Shown here: one piece after another, positions 39,791 to 52,340 of the stretch
Layout of the letters: each line of letters opens with the position of its first letter
How positions within the stretch are numbered: the stretch's first letter is position 1
Assembly (NCBI GenBank): GCA_029168955.1
Contig: JAPDOI010000157.1
Location: forward strand, 1 to 64,000
Direction: 5' to 3'
DNA: 64,000 nucleotides
From: Aplectana chamaeleonis
Lineage: Eukaryota; Nematoda; Chromadorea; Rhabditida; Cosmocercidae
Program-made: the position numbers and the translations under genes
Notes under the pieces: generated by a model
What the model was told of the DNA's origin: nothing
What the model saw: only the letters and a program-made list of their open reading frames with translations
The model's database searches: none

Positions 39791-42700
39791 CATAGAAAGT
39801 GTGCAGTACCCCAGTGGGATGAGCAGGACGTCATAATGGGAGTGTGCAGGACCCCAGTGGGAGTGAGCAGGACGTCATAGAAAGTGTGCAGGACCCCAGT
39901 GAGAGTGAGCAGGACGTCATAGAAAGTGTGCAGGACCCCAGTGAGAGTGAGCAGGACGTCATAGAAAGTGTGCAGGACCCCAGTGGGAGTGAGCAGGACG
40001 TCACAGAAAGTGTGCAGGACCCCAGTGAGAGTGAGCAGGACGTCATAGAAAGTGTGCAGGACCCCAGTGGGGGGTGAGCAGCACGTCATAGAAAGTGTGA
40101 AGGACTCCAGTGGAAGTGTGCAGGACGTCAGAGAAAGTGTGCAGGACCGCAGTGAGAGTGAGCAGGACGTCATAGAAAATAAGCAGGACCCCAGTGGGAG
40201 TGAGCAGGACCCAAATGGGAGTGTGCAGGACCCCAGTGGGAGTGTGCAGGACCCCAGTGGGAGTGAGCAGGACGTCATAGAAAGTGTGCAGGACCCCAGT
40301 GGGAGTGAGCAGGACGTCATAGAAAGTGTGCAGGACCCCAGTGGGAGTGAGCAGGACGTCATAGAAAGTGTGCAGGACCCCAGTGGGAGTGAGCAGGACG
40401 TCATAGAAAGTGTGCAGGACCCCAGTGAGAGTGAGCAGGACGTCATAGAAAGTGTGCAGGACCCCAGTGGGAGTGAGCAGGACGTCATAGAAAGTGTGCA
40501 GGACCCCAGTGGGGTGAGCAGGAAGTCATAGAAAGTGTGCAGGACCCCAGTGGGAGTGAGCAGGACGTCATAGAAAGTGTGCAGGACCCCAGTGAGAGTG
40601 AGCAGGACGTCACAGAAAGTGTGCAATACCCCAGTGGGAGTGAGCAGGACCCAAATGGGAGTGTGCAGTATCCCAGTGGGGGGTGAGCAGGACGTCATAA
40701 AAAGTGTGCAGGACCCCAGTGGGAGTGTGCAGGACGTCAGAGAAAGTGTGCAGGACCCCAGTGGGAGTGTGCAGGACGTCAGAGAAAGTGTGCAGGACCC
40801 CAGTGAGAGTGAGCAGGACGTCATAGAAAGTGTGCAGGACCCCAGTAGGAGTGAGCAGGACGTCATAGAAAGTGTGCAGGACCCCAGTGAGAGTGAGCAG
40901 GACGTCATAGAAAGTGTGCAGGACCCCAGTGGGAGTGAGTAGGACGTCATAGAAAGTGTGCAGGACCCCAGTGGGAGTGAGCAGGACGCCATAGAAAGTG
41001 TGCAGGACCCCAGTGGGAGTGAGCAGGACGTCATAGAAAGTGTGCAGGACCCCAGTGGGAGTGAGCAGGACGTCATAGAAAGTGTGCAGGACCCCAGTGA
41101 CAGTGAGCAGAACGTCATAGAAAGTGTGCAGGACCCCAGTGCGAGTGAGCAGGACCCAAATGTGAGTGTGCAGGACCCCAGTGGGAGTGAGCAGGACGTC
41201 ATAGAAAGTGTGCAGGACCCCAGTGGGAGTGAGCAGGACGTCATAAAAAGTGTGCAGGACCCCAGTGAGAGTGAGCAGGACGTCATAGAAAGTGTGCAGG
41301 ACCCCAGTGAGGGTGAGCAGGACGTCATAGAAAGTGTGCAGGACCCCAGTGGGAGTGAGCAGGACGTCATAGAAAGTGTGCAGGACCCCAGTGGGAGTGA
41401 GCAGGACGTCATAGAAAGTGTGCAGGACCCCAGTGACAGTGAGCAGAACGTCATAGAAAGTGTGCAGGACCCCAGTGCGAGTGAGCAGGACCCAAATGGG
41501 AGTGTGCAGGACCCCAGTGGGAGTGCGCAGGACCCCAGTGGGAGTGTGCAGGACGTCATAGAAAGTGTGCAGGACCCCAGTGGGAGTGAGCAGGACGTCA
41601 TAGAAAGTGTGCAGGACCCCAGTGGGAGTGAGCAGGACGTCATAAAAAGTGTGCAGGACCCCAGTGAGAGTGAGCAGGACGTCATAGAAAGTGTGCAGGA
41701 CCCCAGTGGGAGTGAGCAGGACGTCATAGAAAGTGTGCAGGACCCCAGTGGGAGTGAGCAGGACGTCATAGAAAGTGTGCAGGACCCCAGTGGGAGTGAG
41801 CAGGACGTCATAGTAAGTGTGCAGGACCCCAGTGAGAGTGAGCAGAACGTCATAGAAAGTGTGCAGGACCCCAGTGCGAGTGAGCAGGACCCAAATGGGA
41901 GTGTGCAGGACCCCAGTGGGAGCGTGCAGGACCCCGGTGGGAGTGAGCAGGACGTCATAGAAAGTGTGCAGGACCCCAGTGAGAGTGAGCAGGACGTCAC
42001 AGAAAGTGTGCAGTACCCCAGTGGGAGTGAGCAGGACCCAAATGGGAGTGTGCAGGACCCCAGTGGAAGTGTGCAGGACCCCAGTGGGAGTGTGCAGGAC
42101 CCAAATGGGAGTGTGCAGAACGTCGTAGAAAAAGTGCAGGACCCAAATGGGAGTGTGCAGAACGTCGTAGAAAAAGTGCAGGACCCCAGTGGGAGTGTGC
42201 AGCACGTCACAGAAAGTGTGCAGGACCCCAGTGAGAGTGAGCAGGACGTCACAGAAAGTGTGCAGGACCCCAGTGAGAGTGAGCAGGACGTCATAGAAAG
42301 TGTGCAGGACCCCAGTGAGAGTGAGCAGGACGTCATAGAAAGTGTGCAGGACCCCAGTGGGAGTGAGCAGGACGTCATAGAAAGTGTGCAGGACCCCAGT
42401 GAGAGTGAGCAGGACGTCATAGAAAGTGTGCAGGACCCCAGTGGGAGTGAGCAGGACGTCATAGAAAGTGTGCAGGACCCCAGTGAGAGTGAGCAGGACG
42501 TCATAGAAAGTGTGCAGGACCCCAGTGGGAGTGAGCAGGACGTCACAGAAAGTGTGCAGGACCCCAGTGAGAGTGAGCAGGACGTCATAGAAAGTGTGCA
42601 GGACCCCAGTGAGAGTGAGCAGGACGTCATAGAAAGTGTGCAGGACCCCAGTGGGAGTGAGCAGGACGTCATAGAAAGTGTGCAGGACCCCAGTGGGAGT

Positions 42701-45700
42701 GAGCAGGACGTCATAGAAAGTGTGCAGGACCCCAGTGAGAGTGAGCAGGACGTCATGGAAAGTGGGCAGGACCCCAGTGGGAGTGAGCAGGACGTCATAG
42801 AAAGTGTGCAGGACCCCAGTGCGAGTGAGCAGGACGTCATAGAAAGTGTGCAGGACCCCAGTGGGAGTGAGCAGGACGTCATAGAAAGTGTGCAGGACCC
42901 CAGTGGGAGTGAGCAGGACGTCATAGAAAGTGTGCAGGACCCCAGTGAGAGTGAGCAGGACGTCATAGAAAGTGTGCAGGACCCCAGTGGGAGTGAGCAG
43001 GACGTCATAGAAAGTGTGCAGGACCCCAGTGGAGTGAGCAGGACGTCATAGAAAGTGTGCAGGACCCCAGTGAGAGTGAGCAGGACGTCATAGAAAGTGT
43101 GCAGGACCCCAGTGGGAGTGAGCAGGACGTCATAGAAAGTGTGCAGGACCCCAGTGAGAGTGAGGGGGAGGACATACAAAGTGTGCAGGACCCCAGTGGG
43201 AGTGAGCAGGACGTCATATAAAGTGTGCAGGACCCCAGTGAGAGTGAGCAGGACGTCATAGAAAGTGTGCAGGACCCCAGTGAGAGTGAGCAGGACGTCA
43301 TAGAAAGTGTGCAGGACCCCAGTGGGAGTGAGCAGGACGTCATAGAAAGTGTGCAGGACCCCAGTGAGAGTGAGCAGGACGTCATAGAAAGTGTGCAGGA
43401 CCCCAGTGGGAGTGAGCAGGACGTCATAGAAAGTGTGCAGGACCCCAGTGGGAGTGAGCAGGACGTCATAGAAAGTGTGCAGGACCCCAGTGGGAGTGAG
43501 CAGGACGTCATAGAAAGTGTGCAGGACCCCAGTGGGAGTGAGCAGGACGTCATAGAAAGTGTGCAGGACCCCAGTGGGAGTGTGCAGGACGTCGTAGAAA
43601 GTGTGCAGGACCCCAGTGGGAGTGAGCAGGACGTCATGGAAAGTGTGCAGGACCCCAGTGGGAGTGAGCAGGACGTCATAGAAAGTGTGCAGGACCCCAG
43701 TGAGAGTGAGCAGGACGTCATAGAAAGTGTGCAGGACCCCAGTGGGAGTGAGCAGGACGTCATAGAAAGTGTGCAGGACCCCAGTGGGAGTGAGCAGGAC
43801 GTCATAGAAAGTGTGCAGGACCCCAGTGGGAGTGAGCAGGACGTCATAGAAAGTGTGCAGGACCCCAGTGAGAGTGAGCAGGACGTCATAGAAAGTGTGC
43901 AGGACCCCAGTGGGAGTGAGCAGGACGTCATAGAAAGTGTGCAGGACCCCAGTGAGAGTGAGCAGGACGTCATAGAAAGTGTGCAGGACCCCAGTGGGAG
44001 TGAGCAGGACGTCATAGAAAGTGTGCAGGACCCCAGTGAGAGTGAGCAGGACGTCATAGAAAGTGTGCAGGACCCCAGTGGGAGTGAGCAGGACGTCATA
44101 GAAAGTGTGCAGGACCCCAGTGGGAGTGAGTAGGACGTCATAGAAAGTGTGCAGGACCCCAGTGAGAGTGAGCAGGACGTCATAGAAAGTGTGCAGGACC
44201 CCAGTGGGAGTGAGCAGGACGTCATAGAAAGTGTGCAGGACCCCAGTGGGAGTGAGCAGGACGTCATAGAAAGTGTGCAGGACCCCAGTGGGAGTGAGCA
44301 GGACGTCATAAAAAGTGTGCAGGACCCCAGTGAGAGTGAGCAGGACGTCATAGAAAGTGTGCAGGACCCCAGTGGGAGTGAGCAGGACGTCATAGAAAGT
44401 GTGCAGGACCGCAGTGGGAGTGAGCAGGACGTCAGAGAAAGTGTGCAGGACCCCAGTGAGAGTGAGCAGGACGTCATAGAAAGTGTGCAGGACCCCAGTG
44501 GGAGTGAGCAGGACGTCATAGAAAGTGTGCAGGACCCCAGTGAGAGTGAGCAGGACGTCATAGAAAGTGTGCAGGACCCCAGTGAGTGAGCAGGACGTCA
44601 TAGAAAGTGTGCAGGACCCCAGTGGGAGTGAGCAGGACGTCACAGAAAGTGTGCAGGACCCCAGTGGGGTGAGCAGGACGTCATAGAAAGTGTGCAGGAC
44701 CCCAGTGGGAGTGAGCAGGACGTCATAGAAAGTGTGCAGGATCCCAGTGGAAGTGAGCAGGACGTCATAGAAAGTGTGCAGGACCCCAGTGAGAGTGAGC
44801 AGGACGTCATAGAAAGTGTGCAGGACCCCAGTGGGAGTGAGCAGGACGTCATAGAAAGTGTGCAGGACCCCAGTGAGAGTGAGCAGGACGTCATAGAAAG
44901 TGTGCAGGACCCCAGTGGGACTGAGCAGGACGTCATAGAAAATGTGCAGGACCCCAGTGGGAGTGAGCAGGACGTCATAGAAAGTGTGCAGGACCCCAGT
45001 GAGAGTGAGCAGGACGTCATAGAAAGTGTGCAGGACCCCAGTGGGAGTGAGCAGGACGTCATAGAAAGTGTGCAGGACCCCAGTGGGAGTGAGCAGGACG
45101 TCATAAAAAGTGTGCAGGACCCCAGTGAGAGTGAGCAGGACGTCATAGAAAGTGTGCAGGACCCCAGTGGGAGTGAGCAGGACGTCATAGAAAGTGTGCA
45201 GGACCCCAGTGCGAGTGAGCAGGACCCAAATGGGAGTGTGCAGGACCCCAGTGGGAGTGAGCAGGACGTCATAGAAAGTGTGCAGGACCCCAGTGGGAGT
45301 GAGCAGGACGTCATAGAAAGTGTGCAGGACCCCAGTGGGAGCGAGCAGGACGTCATAGAAAAAGTGCAGGACCCCAGTGGGAGTGAGCAGGACGTCATAG
45401 AAAGTGTGCAGGACCCCAGTGGGAGTGAGCAGGACGTCATAGAAAGTGTGCAGGACCCCAGTGGGAGTGAGCAGGACGTCATAAAAAGTGTGCAGGACCC
45501 CAGTGGGAGTGAGCAGGACGTCATAAAAAGTGTGCAGGACGTCATAGAAAGTGTGCAGGACCCCAGTGGGAGTGAGCAGGACGTCATAGAAAGTGTGCAG
45601 GACCCAGTGGGAGTGAGCAGGACGTCATAGAAAGTGTGCAGGACCCGCAGGACGTGATAGAAAGTGTGCAGGACCCCAGTGGGAGTGTGCAGGACGTCAG

Positions 45701-48700
45701 AGAAAGTGTGCAGGACCCCAGTGAGAGTGAGCAGGACGTCATAGAAAGTGTGCAGGACCCCAGTGGGAGTGAGCAGGACGTCATAGAAAGTGTGCAGGAC
45801 CCCAGTGGGAGTGAGCAGGACGTCATAGAAAGTGTGCAGGACCCCAGTGGGAGTGAGCAGGACGTCATAGAAAGTGTGCAGGACCCCAGTGACAGTGAGC
45901 AGAACGTCATAGAAAGTGTGCAGGACCCCAGTGGGAGTGAGCAGGACGTCATAGAAAGTGTGCAGGACCCCAGTGGGAGTGAGCAGGACGTCATAGAAAG
46001 TGTGCAGGACCCCAGTGAGAGTGAGCAGAACGTCATAGAAAGTGTGCAGGACCTCAGTGCGAGTGAGCAGGACCCAAATGGGAGTGTGCAGGACCCCAGT
46101 GGGAGTGTGCAGGACCCCAGTGGGAGTGAGCAGGACGTCATAGAAAGTGTCCAGGACCCCAGTGAGAGTGAGCAGGACGTCACAGAAAGTGTGCAGTACC
46201 CCAGTGGGAGTGAGCAGGACCCAAATGGGAGTGTGCAGGACCCCAGTGGAAGTGTGCAGGACCCCAGTGGGAGTGTGCAGGACCCAAATGGGAGTGTGCA
46301 GAACGTCGTAGAAAAAGTGCAGGACCCAAATGGGAGTGTGCAGAACGTCATAGAAAGTGTGCAGGACCCCAGTGAGAGTGAGCAGGACGTCACAGAAAGT
46401 GTGCAGGACCCCAGTGAGAGTGAGCAGGACGTCATAGAAAGTGTGCAGGACCCCAGTGAGAGTGAGCAGGACGTCATAGAAAGTGTGCAGGACCCCAGTG
46501 GGAGTGAGCAGGACGTCATAGAAAGTGTGCAGGACCCCAGTGAGAGTGAGCAGGACGTCATAGAAAGTGTGCAGGACCCCAGTGGGAGTGAGCAGGACGT
46601 CATAGAAAGTGTGCAGGACCCCAGTGAGAGTGAGCAGGACGTCATAGAAAGTGTGCAGGACCCCAGTGGGAGTGAGTAGGACGTCATAGAAAGTGTGCAG
46701 GACCCCAGTGAGAGTGAGCAGGACGTCATAGAAAGTGTGCAGGACTCCAGTGAGAGTGAGCAGGACGTCATAGAAAGTGTGCAGGACCCCAGTGGGAGTG
46801 AGCAGGACGTCATAGAAAGTGTGCAGGACCCCAGTGGGAGTGAGCAGGACGTCATAGAAAGTGTGCAGGACCCCAGTGAGAGTGAGCAGGACGTCATGGA
46901 AAGTGGGCAGGACCCCAGTGGGAGTGAGCAGGACGTCATAGAAAGTGTGCAGGACCCCAGTGCGAGTGAGCAGGACCCAAATGGGAGTGTGCAGGACCCC
47001 AGTGGGAGTGAGCAGGACGTCATAGAAAGTGTGCAGGACCCCAGTGAGAGTGAGCAGAACGTCATAGAAAGTGTGCAGGACCCCAGTGCGAGTGAGCAGG
47101 ACGTCATAGAAAGTGTGCAGGACCCCAGTGGGAGTGAGCAGGACGTCATAGAAAGTGTGCAGGACCCCAGTGGGAGCGAGCAGGACGTCATAGAAAGTGT
47201 GCAGGACCCCAGTGGGAGTGAGCAGGACGTCACAGAAAGTGTGCAGGACCCCAGTGAGAGTGAGCAGGACGTCATAGAAAGTGTGCAGGACCCCAGTGGG
47301 AGTGAGCAGGACGTCATAGAAAGTGTGCAGGACCCCAGTGAGAGTGAGCAGGACGTCATAGAAAGTGTGCAGGACTCCAGTGAGAGTGAGCAGGACGTCA
47401 TAGAAAGTGTGCAGGACCCCAGTGGGAGTGAGCAGGACGTCATAGAAAGTGTGCAGGACCCCAGTGAGAGTGAGCAGGACGTCATAGAAAGTGGGCAGGA
47501 CCCCAGTGGGAGTGAGCAGGACGTCATAGAAAGTGTGCAGGACCCCAGTGGGAGTGAGCAGGACGTCATAGAAAGTGTGCAGGACCCCAGTGGGAGTGTG
47601 CAGGACGTCAGAGAAAGTGTGCAGGACCCCAGTGAGAGTGAGCAGGACGTCATAGAAAGTGTGCAGGACCCCAGTGGGAGTGAGCAGGACGTCATAGAAA
47701 GTGTGCAGGACCCCAGTGGGAGTGAGCAGGACGTCATAAAAAGTGTGCCTGACCCCAGTGAGAGTGTGCAGAACGTCATAGAAAGTGTGCAGGACCCCAG
47801 GGCGAATGAGCAGGACCCCAGTGGGAGTGAGCAGGACGTCATAGAAAGTGTGCAGGACCCCAGTGGGAGTGAGCAGGACGTCATAAAAAGTGTGCAGGAC
47901 CCCAGTGGGAGTGAGCAGGACGTCATAGAAAGTGTGCAGGACCCCAGTGAGAGTGAGCAGAACGTCATAGAAAGTGTGCAGGACCCCAGTGCGAGTGAGC
48001 AGGACCCAAATGGGAGTGTGCAGGACCCCAGTGAGAGTGAGCAGGACGTCATTGAAGGTGTGCAGGACCCCAGTATGAGTGAGCAGGACGTCATAGAAAG
48101 CGCGCAGGACCCCAGCTGGGGCGCGCAGGACGTCATTGAAAGTGTGCAGGACCCCACTGGGAGGGTGCAGGACGGCGTAGAAAAAGTGCAGGACCCCAGT
48201 GGGAGTGAGCAGGACGTCATAGAAAGTGTGCAGGACCCCAGTGGGAGTGAGCAGGACGTCATAGAAAGTGTGCAGGACCCCAGTGCGAGTGAGCAGGACG
48301 TCATAATAAGTGTGCAGTACCCCAGTGAGAGTGAGCAGGACGTCATAGAAAGTGTGCAGGACCCCAGTGGGAGTGAGCAGGACGTCATAGAAAGTGTGCA
48401 GGACCCCAGTGGGAGTGAGCAGGACGTCATAGAAAGTGTCCAGGACCCCAGTGAGAGTGAGCAGGACGTCACAGAAAGTGTGCAGTACCCCAGTGGGAGT
48501 GAGCAGGACCCAAATGGGAGTGTGCAGGACCCCAGTGGAAGTGTGCAGGACCCCAGTGGGAGTGTGCAGGACCCAAATGGGAGTGTGCAGAACGTCGTAG
48601 AAAAAGTGCAGGACCCAAATGGGAGTGTGCAGAACGTCATAGAAAGTGTGCAGGACCCCAGTGCAAGTGAGCAGGACGTCATAGAAAGTGTGCAGGACCC

Positions 48701-50039
48701 CAGTGAGAGTGAGCAGGACGTCATAGAAAGTGTGCAGGACCCCAGTGGGAGTGAGCAGGACGTCATAGAAAGTGTGCAGGACCCCAGTGGGAGTGAGCAG
48801 GACGTCATAGAAAGTGTGCAGGACCCCAGTGAGAGTGAGCAGGACGTCATAGAAAGTGTGCAGGACCCCAGTGGGAGTGAGCAGGACGTCATAGAAAGTG
48901 TGCAGGACCCCAGTGAGAGTGAGCAGGACGTCATAGAAAGTGTGCAGGACCCCAGTGGGAGTGAGCAGGACGTCATAGAAAGTGTGCAGGACCCCAGTGA
49001 GAGTGAGCAGGACGTCATAGAAAGTGTGCAGGACTCCAGTGAGAGTGAGCAGGACGTCATAGAAAGTGTGCAGGACCCCAGTGGGAGTGAGCAGGACGTC
49101 ATAGAAAGTGTGCAGGACCCCAGTGGGAGTGAGCAGGACGTCATAGAAAGTGTGCAGGACCCCAGTGAGAGTGAGCAGGACGTCATGGAAAGTGGGCAGG
49201 ACCCCAGTGGGAGTGAGCAGGACGTCATAGAAAGTGTGCAGGACCCCAGTGGGAGTGTGCAGGACCCCAGTGGGAGTGTGCAGGACGTCATAGAAAGTGT
49301 GCAGGACCCCAGTGAGAGTGAGCAGGACGTCATAGAAAGTGTGCAGGACCCCAGTGGGAGTGAGCAGGACGTCATAAAAAGTGTGCAGGACCCCAGTGGG
49401 AGTGAGCAGGACGTCATAGAAAGTGTGCAGGACCCCAGTGAGAGTGAGCAGAACGTCATAGAAAGTGTGCAGGACCCCAGTGCGAGTGAGCAGGACCCAA
49501 ATGGGAGTGTGCAGGACCCCAGTGGGAGTGAGCAGGACGTCATAGAAAGTGTGCAGGACCCCAGTGGGAGTGAGCAGGACGTCATAGAAAGTGTGCAGGA
49601 CCCCAGTGGGAGTGAGCAGGACGTCATAGAAAGTGTGCAGGACCCCAGTGAGAGTGAGCAGAACGTCATAGAAAGTGTGCAGGACCCCAGTGCGAGTGAG
49701 CAGGACCAAAATGGGAGTGTGCAGGACCCCAGTGGGAGTGTGCAGGACCCCAGTGGGAGTGAGCAGGACGTCATAGAAAGTGTACAAGACCCCAGTGGGA
49801 GTGAGCAGGACGTCATAGAAAGTGTGCAGGACCCAAATGGGAGTGTGCAGAACGTCGTAGAAAAAGTGCAGGACCCCAGTGGGAGTGAGCAGGACGTCAT
49901 AGAAAGTGTGCAGGACCCCAGTGAGAGTGAGCAGAACGTCATAGAAAGTGTGCAGGACCCCAGTGCGAGTGAGCAGGACGTCATAGAAAGTGTGCAGGAC
50001 CCCAGTGGGAGTGAGCAGGACGTCATAGAAAGTGTGCAG

Positions 50040-52028
50040 GACCCCAGTGGGAGCGAGCAGGACGTCATAGAAAGTGTGCAGGACCCCAGTGGGAGTGAGC
50101 AGGACGTCACAGAAAGTGTGCAGGACCCCAGTGAGAGTGAGCAGGACGTCATAGAAAGTGTGCAGGACCCCAGTGGGAGTGAGTAGGACGTCATAGAAAG
50201 TGTGCAGGACCCCAGTGAGAGTGAGCAGGACGTCATAGAAAGTGTGCAGGACTCCAGTGAGAGTGAGCAGGACGTCATAGAAAGTGTGCAGGACCCCAGT
50301 GGGAGTGAGCAGGACGTCATAGAAAGTGTGCAGGACCCCAGTGGGAGTGAGCAGGACGTCATAGAAAGTGTGCAGGACCCCAGTGAGAGTGAGCAGGACG
50401 TCATGGAAAGTGGGCAGGACCCCAGTGGGAGTGAGCAGGACGTCATAGAAAGTGTGCAGGACCCCAGTGGGAGTGTGCAGGACGTCATAGAAAGTGTGCA
50501 GGACCCCAGTGAGAGTGAGCAGGACGTCACAGAAAGTGTGCAGGACCCCAGTGAGAGTGAGCAGGACGTCATAGAAAGTGTGCAGGACCCCAGTGAGAGT
50601 GAGCAGAACGTCATAGAAAGTGTGCAGGACCCCAGTTCGAGTGAGCAGGACCCAAATGGGAGTGTGCAGGACCCCAGTGGGAGTGAGCAGGACGTCATAG
50701 AAAGTGTGCAGGACCCCAGTGGGAGTGAGCAGGACGTCATAGAAAGTGTGCAGGACCCCAGTGGGAGTGAGCAGGACGTCATAGAAAGTGTGCAGGACCC
50801 CAGTGAGAGTGAGCAGAACGTCATAGAAAGTGTGCAGGACCCCAGTGCGAGTGAGCAGGACCAAAATGGGAGTGTGCAGGACCCCAGTGGGAGTGTGCAG
50901 GACCCCAGTGGGAGTGAGCAGGACGTCATAGAAAGTGTACAAGACCCCAGTGGGAGTGAGCAGGATGTCATAGAAAGTGTGCAGGACCCAAATGGGAGTG
51001 TGCAGAACGTCGTAGAAAAAGTGCAGGACCCCAGTGGGAATGTGCAGGACCCAAATGGGAGTGTGCAGGACGTCACAGAAAGTGTGCAATACCCCAGTGG
51101 GAGTGAGCAGGACCCAAATGGGAGTGTGCAGGACCCCAGTGGAAGTGTGCAGGACCCCAGTGAGAGTGAGCAGGACGTCACAGAAAGTGTGCAATACCCC
51201 AGTGGGAGTGAGCAGGACCCAAATGGGAGTGTGCAGGACCCCAGTGGGAGTGTGCAGGACCCCAGTGGGAGTGAGCAGGACGTCATAGAAAGTGTGCAGG
51301 ACCCCAGTGAGAGTGTGCAAACCCGAATGGGAGTGAGCAGAACGTCATATAAAGTGTGCAGGACCCCAGTGGGAGTGTGCAGAACGTCGGAGGAAGTGTG
51401 CAGGACGTCATAGAAAATGTGCAGGACCCCAGTGCGAGTGAGCAGGACCCAAATGGGAGTGTGCAGGACCCCCAGTGGGAGTGTGCAGGACCCCAGTGAG
51501 AGTGAGCAGGACGTCACAGAAAGTGCGCAGTACCCCAGTGGGAGCGAGCAGGCCCCAAATGGGAGTGTGCAGGACCCCAGTGGGAGTGTGCAGGACCCTA
51601 GTGGGAGTGTGCAGGACGTCGTAGAAAGTGTGCAGGACCCCCAGTGGGAGTGTGCAGGACCCAAATGGGAGTGTGCAGAACGTCGTAGAAAAAGTGCAGG
51701 ACCCCAGTGGGAGTGTGCAGGACGCCATAGAAAGTGTGCAGGACCCCAGTGGGGTAGTGCACGTCATGAAAGTGTGCAAAACCCGAATGGGAGTGTGCAG
51801 GACGTCATATAAAGTTCGCAGGGCCCCAGTGGAGGTGTGCAGGACGTCATAGAAAGTGTGCAGGACCCCAGTGGGAGTGTGCAAAACCCGAATGGGAGTG
51901 TGCAGAACGTCATAAAAAGTGTGCAGGACCCCAGTGGAAGTGTGCAGGACCTTAGTGCGAGTGAGCAGGACCCAAATGGGAGTGTGCAGGACCCCAGTGG
52001 GAGTGTGCAGGACGTCATAGAAAATGTG
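50040..52028. repeat. Segmental duplication inside the array, left copy
   Basis: About 2 kb that matches 60675-62680 in its order of private variants: a GAGTAGGACG unit, CATGGAAAGTGGGCAGG, GACCAAAATGGG, GTACAAGACC, CGTCGGAGGAAG, GGCCCCAAATGGG, GACCCTAGTGGG and GACCTTAGTGCG. It ends at the retroelement junction. Small indels separate the copies (offset 10632 to 10651). Confidence 0.78.
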
Positions 52029-52032
52029 CAGG
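52029..52032. repeat. Target-site duplication, left copy (CAGG)
   Basis: The four bases before the left LTR repeat exactly after the right LTR at 59201-59204; a fifth base does not match. Joining the flanks through one CAGG restores the satellite in perfect 42-bp register. Confidence 0.88.
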
Positions 52033-52094
52033 TGTAAGCCGAATTGTATACTCGAATCGTGGCTAGACGGTATGAGCACGGATACAATGAACAA

Positions 52095-52100
52095 TTTATT
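52095..52100 (-). promoter_or_regulatory. Polyadenylation signal AATAAA in 3' LTR
   Basis: AATAAA on the element strand, 62 bp before the LTR outer end and about 160 bp after the TATA box, a usual place for ending the genomic RNA. The same hexamer is at 58917-58922 in the 5' LTR. Confidence 0.6.
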
Positions 52101-52311
52101 ATAACACAAATAGAATATATGCGGATGTATGGAAAATGGGTGATCTGTGGGCAGAGGTAGGCGACGACGGGAACGAGGGCACTGGAACGGGACTGGAGAG
52201 CACGGCAGGAAGACTGGAGACACGTAGAAGTAGTTGATTGTGAGTCCATAACTGAGGCGCCTTTTATACGCGTTGCATTGGCGCGCGACCGTTGGTCAAC
52301 GCCACCTGATC

Positions 52312-52340
52312 ATCTCTGACCGCCCACTATCTCTGACCGC
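52312..52340. repeat. Two direct copies of a 12-bp motif in U3
   Basis: ATCTCTGACCGC (plus strand) occurs at 52312-52323 and 52329-52340, 17 bp apart, upstream of the TATA box in element orientation; both recur in the other LTR. The second copy abuts the gag-pol stop codon. Repeated short motifs in U3 are often transcription-factor sites; no factor is recognised. Confidence 0.45.

Larger units (their letters stand above)
1..52032. repeat. 42-bp satellite array, left part (open at window start)
   Basis: A continuous head-to-tail tandem array with no unique sequence and no gene. Read on the plus strand, each 42-bp unit is two 21-bp halves: head GTGCAGGAC with tail CCCAGTGGGAGT, then head GAGCAGGAC with tail GTCATAGAAAGT. 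Common variants are a GGGGGT, GAGAGT or GCGAGT tail, GTGCAGGAC in place of GAGCAGGAC, ATAAAAAGT or ATACAAAGT in place of ATAGAAAGT, and 41-bp units with GGGGT. In the plus frame a unit reads VQDPSGS-EQDVIES; two minus frames are also open. I call it non-coding satellite: frames are broken by TAG or indels, other strands are equally open, and changes are not concentrated at synonymous sites. Array end lies beyond base 1. Confidence 0.97.
39791..52032. repeat. Class III sub-array with 21-bp half-unit shuffling
   Basis: Units carry GGGAGT, GAGAGT or GCGAGT tails, frequent CACAGAAAG (for CATAGAAAG) and many CCAAATGGGAGT half-units. Runs of the same half in succession occur, and two consecutive GTCATA halves occur at 45535-45560, so the array changes in 21-bp as well as 42-bp steps. 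Indels are rarer than in class I, so open frames here reach over 1,000 codons on both strands. A marker CATGGAAAGTGGGCAGG recurs at about 42754, 46895, 49184 and 50402. Confidence 0.8.

Noticed and set aside
46695..50186. Plus-strand open frame of 1,163 codons reading acidic heptads
   Set aside because: Same reason as above, with no start context, no non-repeat domain at either end, and stops from single-base changes. Kept only as a question under findings.
44640..51320. Very long minus-strand open frame (about 2,226 codons), with others at 45584-51664 and 39790-44643
   Set aside because: The 42-bp unit is a multiple of three and has no stop in two minus frames, so length is expected by construction. 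Overlapping frames on both strands are equally long.
1..52032. G-quadruplex array
   Set aside because: Usually only one run of four or more G per 42-bp unit, so loops would be far longer than in canonical quadruplexes.
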